From Steroidobacteraceae bacterium (GTDB lineage: Bacteria > Pseudomonadota > Gammaproteobacteria > Steroidobacterales > Steroidobacteraceae), in contig JABEVI010000183.1 in NCBI GenBank assembly GCA_013044085.1, positions 1-26,807 of the forward strand: 26,807 nt of DNA, written 5' to 3'. The position numbers were made by a program, and so were the translations under genes. Of this stretch, positions 21,897 to 26,807 are shown in pieces (position 1 is the stretch's first letter; every line of letters begins with the position of its first letter). The notes beneath the pieces were generated by a model that did not search any database, had not been told where the DNA came from, and saw nothing but the letters and a program-made list of their open reading frames with translations.

Positions 21897-22877
21897 TCAT
21901 GGATGGTCGAGGTCCGGGCGGTGATAGGGATCGACATGGGTCATCAAATCGAGCACATGGTGATGCCGCATTACCCGTCGCCGGGCCTCGACCGCGATGT
22001 TGTGTCCGGCCTCGACGCTCAGCGCAGCATCGACCTCGAGATGCGCGTCGACGAAGATCAGATCACCCATCTTGCGGGTACGCAGATCGTGGATGCCGAG
22101 CACGCCCGGGGTGGCGGCGAGTGTGGTGCGGATTTTCTCGACTTCGGCGGCGTCCGCGGAACCGTCCATCAATTCATGCAGGGAGCGCCAGGCGAATTGC
22201 CAACCCATGCGGCCGACGAACAGGCCGACGATGAGAGCGGCGACCGGGTCGAGGAGCCTGTATCCCATGAGATTGCCGATGATGCCGACGGCGACCACCA
22301 TCGAGGACGCTGCGTCGGAGCGGGCGTGCCACGCATTCGCCGCGAGCAGTGCGGATTTGACCCGCTTGGCGACCGCGAACAGGTAGCGGAACAGGGATTC
22401 CTTCGCGATCAGTGCGATCAAGGCGATCCACAGCGCCACGGTGTGGACCCGTGCGATCGAATCCGGCGCTTCGAGCTTGCGCGCGGCAGACCAGAGCATG
22501 CCGAAGCCCACCAGCAGCAAAAGCACCCCGAGCGCGAGAGAGGCGGCGGTTTCGAAGCGTTGATGTCCGTAAGGATGGTCGTCGTCGGCGCCGCGCTGGC
22601 TGTGATGGCTCGCAAACAGCACGATGAAGTCCGAGAGCAGGTCCGAGAGCGAATGAATCCCATCCGCAACCAAGCCCTGTGATCGCGACAGCAATCCAAC
22701 CCCGATCTGGCCGGCGGCGAGCAGCGTGTTCACGGCCACGCTGACCCAGGTGCTGCGCCAGGCGGCCCTTTGGCGCAATCTGCCGACCAGCGGCGGATCC
22801 TCCGTGTCGTCGATGAATTCCGGTTGCCTCATATGAACCGCCAATCTACCTCGATTTGAGGTCGATGGCATGCTCAT
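21897..22877 (-). CDS. Cation diffusion facilitator (Zn/Fe-type exporter)
   Basis: A 326-residue inner-membrane CDF transporter exporting divalent metals in exchange for protons. It has about six hydrophobic segments between residues 45 and 235, and a soluble C-terminal dimerisation domain (about 240-326) ending in a His-rich MRHHHVLDLMTHVDPYH stretch. Metal-site motifs are His75-x3-Asp79 (ADGIHSLSD) and His184-x3-Asp188 (WHARSD). The His/Asp pairing in both sites is more like zinc exporters than the Asp/Asp first site of FieF. DDDHPYGHQRFE between the second and third helices is also typical. ATG 22832 (15 residues shorter, GGCGG upstream) is an alternative start. It begins 15 bases after the aminotransferase stop. 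Confidence 0.87.
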   Translation of the reverse strand: MSMPSTSNRGRLAVHMRQPEFIDDTEDPPLVGRLRQRAAWRSTWVSVAVNTLLAAGQIGVGLLSRSQGLVADGIHSLSDLLSDFIVLFASHHSQRGADDDHPYGHQRFETAASLALGVLLLLVGFGMLWSAARKLEAPDSIARVHTVALWIALIALIAKESLFRYLFAVAKRVKSALLAANAWHARSDAASSMVVAVGIIGNLMGYRLLDPVAALIVGLFVGRMGWQFAWRSLHELMDGSADAAEVEKIRTTLAATPGVLGIHDLRTRKMGDLIFVDAHLEVDAALSVEAGHNIAVEARRRVMRHHHVLDLMTHVDPYHRPDLDHP

Positions 22878-22891
22878 GCTGCGACCAATTC

Positions 22892-24310
22892 CTATCGACT
22901 GGCGATCAGTTCGTCGACGGCGGCCGCGAACACCTGGTCATGTGCCGCAAGGTCTTTTTCATTGGTGGTCGGAGAGACGAGCGCCATGTTGTGGAACGGG
23001 GTGATCAGGACCCCGCGGTTCAACAGATACAGATGCAGGTAGGATTCGAGTTCGCGATCGGCGCAGGCATGTGCGACGGAGCCATTGGCCGGCGGTTGCG
23101 CTCGAAAGCCGTATTCGACGCGGCAGCCAAGTTGCACGACGTTCCAGGGAAGGCTTCGGGACTCGATCAGCCCTTGGATCGAGCCGTGCAACTTACCGCC
23201 CAGCCGGATCATCCGTTCGAAGGCGGCGCCGGTCAATACGTGCTCGAGTGTCGCCCGTATCGCAGCGGCCGAAAGGGCATTGCCGGCCAGTGTTCCGCCG
23301 ACGCCCCCGGTATCCTCGTAGTCGACGCCCTCTTGGCGACCGACGCTGTGTGCGACCTGCGCACTCATGCCGAGCGCGCCGCACGGAACGCCGCCGCCGA
23401 TCGATTTGCCGATCGTCAGAAGATCCGGATCGAGGCCCCAGGCCCGGGTGCAACCGCCGAGGCCGGCGGAGAACGTGTGTGTCTCGTCGATGATCAGCAG
23501 CGTGCCGTACCGCCTGGTGAGCGCGCGCAAGGCTTCATGGTAGCCAGGTGCCGGCAATACGATGCCCATGTTGGTCATGGCCGGCTCGGCAAGCACGCAG
23601 GCAATCGAGCCGTCGGCGAGCGCCCGCTCGAGTTGATCGACGTCATTGAATTCGACGGCGCGGGTCGTCATCGCCGGATCCACCGCGGGACCGACGTTAC
23701 CATCACGTGCGCGCGTACCCCCTTGCTCATCGCGCACGGCGAAGGCTTCATCGACGGTCCCGTGGTAGCAATAACTGAAGACCAGCACCTTGCTCCGCCC
23801 CGTGATCTGGCGGGCCAGGCGCAACGCGCAGCGGTTGGCATCGGTCGCCGAGAGTGTGAATTGCCAGTAGGACAGGGCGAATCGACGGGCGAGTTCCTCG
23901 GCCGCATGGACGCCGTCGATCGTCGGTAACATCATGGTGATGCCACGGCCGAGTTGTGCCTGCAGCGCAGCCACCACGGCCGGTGGACTGTGGCCACTCA
24001 TCGCTCCGGTGTCGCCGAGACACAGGTCGACGTAGTCGTGACCGTCAACGTCGACGACATGTGAACCTTGTGCGCTCTCCACGTATAAAGGGAAGCCGCC
24101 CGCCCATCGCGCCATCCACGGCATGGGCACGCCACCGAGCATGGATGAAGCCGCGCGCTCGTGCAACGCCCGCGACCTCGGATGTAGAGCAGAGAAACTC
24201 GCCAGCTCCCGCGCCAACAAACCACGCAGGCGCTCCCGATTGAATCCTTGATCGTTGTCGTGACGCTCAATTGGTGTGAGCGGGGTAGAGGAGTCGGAGT
24301 TGAGTGACAT
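22892..24310 (-). CDS. Class III PLP-dependent aminotransferase
   Basis: A 472-residue fold-type I aminotransferase related to ornithine/acetylornithine transaminases and glutamate-1-semialdehyde aminomutase. Lys302 (LTIGKSIGGGVPCGALG) binds PLP, and Asp275-Glu276 (LLIIDETHTF) contacts the cofactor ring. DGHDYVDLCLGDTGAMSGHSPP near the N-terminus is typical of the class. ATG 24310 is preferred, with AAGG eight bases upstream; ATG 24346 would add 12 residues. It is transcribed divergently from an Lrp/AsnC regulator and opposite two SDRs and a deacetylase fragment, which suggests catabolism of an amine or amino acid. The substrate cannot be assigned from sequence. Confidence 0.87.
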   Translation of the reverse strand: MSLNSDSSTPLTPIERHDNDQGFNRERLRGLLARELASFSALHPRSRALHERAASSMLGGVPMPWMARWAGGFPLYVESAQGSHVVDVDGHDYVDLCLGDTGAMSGHSPPAVVAALQAQLGRGITMMLPTIDGVHAAEELARRFALSYWQFTLSATDANRCALRLARQITGRSKVLVFSYCYHGTVDEAFAVRDEQGGTRARDGNVGPAVDPAMTTRAVEFNDVDQLERALADGSIACVLAEPAMTNMGIVLPAPGYHEALRALTRRYGTLLIIDETHTFSAGLGGCTRAWGLDPDLLTIGKSIGGGVPCGALGMSAQVAHSVGRQEGVDYEDTGGVGGTLAGNALSAAAIRATLEHVLTGAAFERMIRLGGKLHGSIQGLIESRSLPWNVVQLGCRVEYGFRAQPPANGSVAHACADRELESYLHLYLLNRGVLITPFHNMALVSPTTNEKDLAAHDQVFAAAVDELIASR

Positions 24311-24382
24311 TGCGCAGCCTTGATTCGGGGTCGGAGTCGTTGACAACGAGGTATGTCCCGGATAGATTCGCGAAAGTCGACT

Positions 24383-24411
24383 AGAATAGTGGCGTATAGA
24401 CGATAAAACAA
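24383..24411 (-). promoter_or_regulatory. Candidate aminotransferase promoter
   Basis: On the minus strand TTGTTT (24411-24406) is followed after 17 bases by TATTCT (24388-24383). The -35 element overlaps the left part of the 15-base palindrome at 24409-24423. A regulator bound there would interfere directly with RNA polymerase or contact it. The leader to the ATG at 24310 would be about 65 bases. Confidence 0.4.
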
Positions 24412-24454
24412 CGAAATTCGTTGCCGGATCGAAATATTCGACCGAAATAGTCGT
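24409..24454. promoter_or_regulatory. Candidate Lrp/AsnC operator cluster
   Basis: CAACGAAATTCGTTG (24409-24423) is a perfect palindrome around one central base. It is followed by TCGAAATATTCGA (24429-24441), an imperfect palindrome, and CGAAATAGTCG (24443-24453). All three contain CGAAAT, beginning at 24412, 24430 and 24443. A related CGAAAGTCGA lies at 24371. Repeated palindromic half-sites in the shared promoter fit cooperative binding by an Lrp-type octamer encoded next door (inference). Confidence 0.5.
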
Positions 24455-24503
24455 TACGACCGGGACTCAAGATCCACGATGATGTCGGGAACTCGAGAGC
24501 CAA

Positions 24504-25031
24504 ATGACAGTTAAAAAAGGCATCCGGAGTGCGTCGGCATCTGACACGAGGCCGCGTGGCGTTCGCCCGTCCGTCCGTACCGGTCAAGTAGTCGATGACA
24601 CCGATTTTTCCATCATCCGCGGGCTCCAGCGTGACGGGCGTCTGCCGTACAGCAGGCTGGGGGCGTCGGTGGGTCTGTCTGAAGCTGCGACTCGGCAGCG
24701 CGTGCAACGTCTGTTGAATCGCGGCGTCATGCAGATCGTGGCCGTGACCGATCCGATCCGGCTCGGCTCGAAATTCATGGCCATGGTGGGCGTCAAGACC
24801 AACGATGACTCGCGCAAGGTCGCCAAGGCGATTGGCGCACTGCCCGAATCGATCTATGTCGTTGCGACGGCCGGACCATTCGACGTGATCGCCGAGTTAG
24901 TCTGTGAGAGCCACGAGCATTTGCTGCGGGTCACCAACGAAGGGATTCGGGCGCTCCCGGGAGTTGCCGATGCCGTGGTGTTCATGTACCTGCGCACATA
25001 CAAGCATGCCTTCACGTATCCGGTCGACTAA
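24504..25031 (+). CDS. Lrp/AsnC family transcriptional regulator
   Basis: A 175-residue regulator. The N-terminal helix-turn-helix (about residues 30-75, DDTDFSIIRGLQRDGRLPYSRLGASVGLSEAATRQRVQRLLNRG) is the Lrp/AsnC winged-helix domain. The C-terminal part (about 90-170, with a FDVIAELVCES segment) is the RAM/AsnC ligand-binding domain that assembles octamers. About 28 basic residues precede the domain. It is divergent from the aminotransferase and only four bases ahead of the first SDR, so it probably senses an amino acid or amine and controls both directions through the palindromes at 24409-24454. Confidence 0.9.
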   Translation: MTVKKGIRSASASDTRPRGVRPSVRTGQVVDDTDFSIIRGLQRDGRLPYSRLGASVGLSEAATRQRVQRLLNRGVMQIVAVTDPIRLGSKFMAMVGVKTNDDSRKVAKAIGALPESIYVVATAGPFDVIAELVCESHEHLLRVTNEGIRALPGVADAVVFMYLRTYKHAFTYPVD

Positions 25032-25035
25032 AGAT

Positions 25036-25812
25036 ATGCGAAAGGCTGCACGTACCGATGCCTTGATCACCGGGGCCGGCTCGGCACACGGAATCGGCTT
25101 CGCCATTGCCAGGCGGCTTGGTTCCTCCGGATTGCGAATCGCGATCACGAGCACGACTGACCGCGTGCACCAGCGCGCGGCGGAATTGCGTGCGGCCGGT
25201 TGTGGAGTGCGTTCTTGCGTCGCGGATCTCACGGATTTTTCTGACGCACGCAGGCTTGCTCGCGAAATCGGTGCGGTTTCCATCCTCGTCAACAATGCCG
25301 GCATGACCTCGGTGGGCGAGCCGGCCGTCGACAAGCCGTTCGTCGATTACGAGGAAAGCGACTGGGACCGCACGATCGCGGTGACGCTGAAGACCGCGTT
25401 CTGCGCCACACGTGCCTTTTTGCCGGCGATGATCGCTGGCCGCCATGGAAGGATCGTCAACGTGGCTTCCGTGACGGGGCCGTATGTCGCGATGCCCAAC
25501 GCCGCGGCCTACGCCGCCGCCAAGGCGGGAATGATCGGACTGACGCGGGCCCTCGCGATCGAGGCCGGGCCATACGGCGTTACCGTGACCGCGGTGGCGC
25601 CGGGTTGGATCGCCACCGGCTCGTCGACTGAGGCTGAACTGATTGCAGGCCGGTACACGCCGGCGGGCAGGGCGGGGACGCCCGAAGAGGTTGCGGAGGC
25701 GGTTGCGTTCCTGTCCTCACCGGGTGCGAGTTACATCAACGGCGAAACCTTGGTCGTTGACGGCGGCAACATACTGCAGGAATGCAAAGTTGCACAGCCC
25801 GGCCGCCACTGA
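25036..25812 (+). CDS. SDR family oxidoreductase (first of pair)
   Basis: A 258-residue classical SDR. The glycine motif is TGAGSAHGIG (12-21), with two extra residues compared with TGxxxGxG. NNAG (86-89), Ser145, Tyr159 and Lys163 (YAAAK) are present, and the end GETLVVDGGN is typical. It starts four bases after the regulator gene, with an AAAGA ribosome binding site of moderate quality, and is likely in the same operon. It resembles 3-oxoacyl-ACP reductase-type enzymes, but the context favours oxidation or reduction of a catabolic intermediate formed by the aminotransferase. Confidence 0.82.
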   Translation: MRKAARTDALITGAGSAHGIGFAIARRLGSSGLRIAITSTTDRVHQRAAELRAAGCGVRSCVADLTDFSDARRLAREIGAVSILVNNAGMTSVGEPAVDKPFVDYEESDWDRTIAVTLKTAFCATRAFLPAMIAGRHGRIVNVASVTGPYVAMPNAAAYAAAKAGMIGLTRALAIEAGPYGVTVTAVAPGWIATGSSTEAELIAGRYTPAGRAGTPEEVAEAVAFLSSPGASYINGETLVVDGGNILQECKVAQPGRH

Positions 25813-25840
25813 AGCCGGTGACGTAGATCCGCAGACCGCG

Positions 25841-26605
25841 ATGCGCGTCGTATGTATCACGGGTGGGGCGAGCGGCATGGGCTTCGCGATGGCGCGCCGT
25901 TTTCTCGACGGCAAACACCGCGTAGTGCTGGGCGATATCGATGAACGCAGACTGGGGGAGGCCGTGGGGGCGCTCGGCGGCCCCACGGCTGGCGTCGCCG
26001 GTTTTTCGACCGATGTCAGAATGCCCGAATCGTGTGCCCGGCTCGTGGCCCGTGCCGTCGAGACTTTTGGTCGACTCGACGTGGTCGTGAACAGTGCCGG
26101 TGTCTGGGTCGAGGGGCGGGCGGACGCGGCCACCGAGGAGGAGTTCGACCGGACGATCGCCGTTAATTTGAAGGGACCTTTTTTCATGTGCCGCCATGCG
26201 ATCGCACATCTGGAGCGCACGGGTGGCTGTATCGTCAATATCGCTTCCGATGCGGGACTCGTCGGCAATGCGGGGGCAAGCATCTATTCCGCCTCCAAGG
26301 GCGGGGTCGTCCTGCTCAGCAAATCGCTTGCGCTCGAACTTGCGCCGCGCGGAATACGGGTCAATGCAGTCTGTCCGTGCGATGTCGCCACGCCGATGAT
26401 CGAGTTTCAGGCCCTCACCTACGGCGAAGGCGATCCCGCACGCTATAAAGCGAATCTGTTGGCGCGCTATCCGCAGCAGCGGGGCGCACGCTTCGTCACA
26501 CCGGAAGAGATTGCGGAATTCGTCTTCTATTTGGCGTCAACGGCGGCCGCTCCGATCACCGGAGCCGCCCTGCCGATCGATTTTGGACTTAGCTCGGGCT
26601 ATTGA
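25841..26605 (+). CDS. SDR family oxidoreductase (second of pair)
   Basis: A 254-residue classical SDR that is only distantly similar to its neighbour. Visible are TGGASGMG (7-14), NSAG (84-87, a variant of NNAG), Ser136, and Tyr149 and Lys153 (YSASK). Asp32/Asp34 at the end of the second strand favour NAD(H). ATG 25841 is the only reasonable start close to the Rossmann motif, but it lacks a strong ribosome binding site. The reading frame is open further upstream within the preceding SDR gene without homology. The gap to the first SDR stop is 28 bases. The substrate is unknown. Confidence 0.8.
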   Translation: MRVVCITGGASGMGFAMARRFLDGKHRVVLGDIDERRLGEAVGALGGPTAGVAGFSTDVRMPESCARLVARAVETFGRLDVVVNSAGVWVEGRADAATEEEFDRTIAVNLKGPFFMCRHAIAHLERTGGCIVNIASDAGLVGNAGASIYSASKGGVVLLSKSLALELAPRGIRVNAVCPCDVATPMIEFQALTYGEGDPARYKANLLARYPQQRGARFVTPEEIAEFVFYLASTAAAPITGAALPIDFGLSSGY

Positions 26606-26645
26606 TCCGGCCCGTACCGCCGAAACAGTCAGGAGCATCAAGACC

Positions 26646-26807
26646 ATGTATGCGACCGGTATCGTTTCCCACGAACGCTATTGCTGGCACGACCCGGGCA
26701 GCGGCGCGGGGTACAGCATCGCGAGCGAATATGGCGAGCCGGGTACGCATCCGGATTGCCCATAGACCAAACGACGTCTCCTGTCGTTGCTGGCGGTCAG
26801 CGGGCTC
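26646..26807 (+). pseudogene. Class II histone-deacetylase-like amidohydrolase, 5' part with in-frame TAG
   Basis: AGGAG (26631-26635) and ATG 26646 begin a frame reading MYATGIVSHERYCWHDPGSG, which is the N-terminus of class II histone-deacetylase-like amidohydrolases (such as the Bordetella HDAH and acetylpolyamine amidohydrolases). These are zinc enzymes that remove acyl groups from amines. After 39 codons there is TAG (26763-26765). The same frame then continues THR-KRRLLSLLAVSGL-like (TKRRLLSLLAVSGL) to the window end. In the family this region reads P-[D/E]-TKRR, so the TAG sits exactly where an acidic residue belongs, one base away from GAG. The gene is therefore probably a recent nonsense pseudogene, unless the base is a sequencing error. 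The rest lies outside the window. Confidence 0.75.

Noticed and set aside
26763..26765. TAG as a recoded sense codon such as pyrrolysine
   Set aside because: Several other genes in the window end at TAG in the normal way, and no recoding element is visible. A nonsense change or sequence error is simpler.
1..26807. Mobile elements, CRISPR arrays, phage or defence genes
   Set aside because: No transposase, integrase, spaced direct repeats or defence domains were seen on either strand. The gene content is metabolic throughout.

Overview
The window reads as chromosomal DNA of a GC-rich proteobacterium, most likely a gamma- or betaproteobacterium. The evidence is densely packed genes with high-GC codon use, a two-subunit PhaE/PhaC polyester synthase beside a PhaR-type regulator, a MaeB-type hybrid malic enzyme, and a BtuB receptor behind a cobalamin riboswitch. 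No rRNA, tRNA, CRISPR array, transposase or prophage gene was seen. TAG, TGA and TAA are all used as ordinary stops.

Region 1 (1-3558) is a periplasmic alcohol-oxidation cluster. It holds the tail of an NAD-dependent aldehyde dehydrogenase, a DUF779 protein, a PQQ alcohol dehydrogenase with the Asp-x-Asp signature of lanthanide enzymes, and a fused protein that joins a periplasmic binding-protein-like (XoxJ/MxaJ-like) domain to a c-type cytochrome (XoxG-like). Together they would oxidise an alcohol to an aldehyde and then to an acid.

Region 2 (3609-13364) is a large polyhydroxyalkanoate (PHA) locus. It contains a phaB-like reductase, a class III synthase pair phaE-phaC on the minus strand, phaR, a second SDR, two tandem phasins and a separate class I phaC. 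A thiolase (phaA) and acetyl-CoA synthetase (acs) follow as a coupled minus-strand pair. Acetate or acetyl-CoA from region 1 could feed Acs, thiolase, PhaB and then the synthases. Two AT-rich intergenic islands, phaE/phaR and upstream of the first phasin, probably carry the control sites.

Region 3 (about 13400-16436) is vitamin B12 salvage: a cobalamin riboswitch, the btuB receptor and a cobC phosphatase. Region 4 (16491-21141) is a plus-strand run of maeB, an 83-residue four-Cys protein, an ALDH-fold protein with altered catalytic residues, and an eight-Cys iron-sulfur protein. Convergent to it lie a TANGO2/NRDE protein and a CDF metal exporter (21125-22877).

Region 5 (22892-26807) is a class III aminotransferase divergent from an Lrp/AsnC regulator, followed by two SDRs. 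It ends with the first part of a class II histone-deacetylase-like amidohydrolase that carries an in-frame TAG. This looks like an amine or acetylated-amine catabolic locus whose deacetylase gene may be broken.

The least explained parts are the maeB-linked small protein/ALDH-like/FeS cassette, the binding-protein/cytochrome fusion, the coexistence of two synthase classes around one phaR, and the amber codon in the deacetylase.
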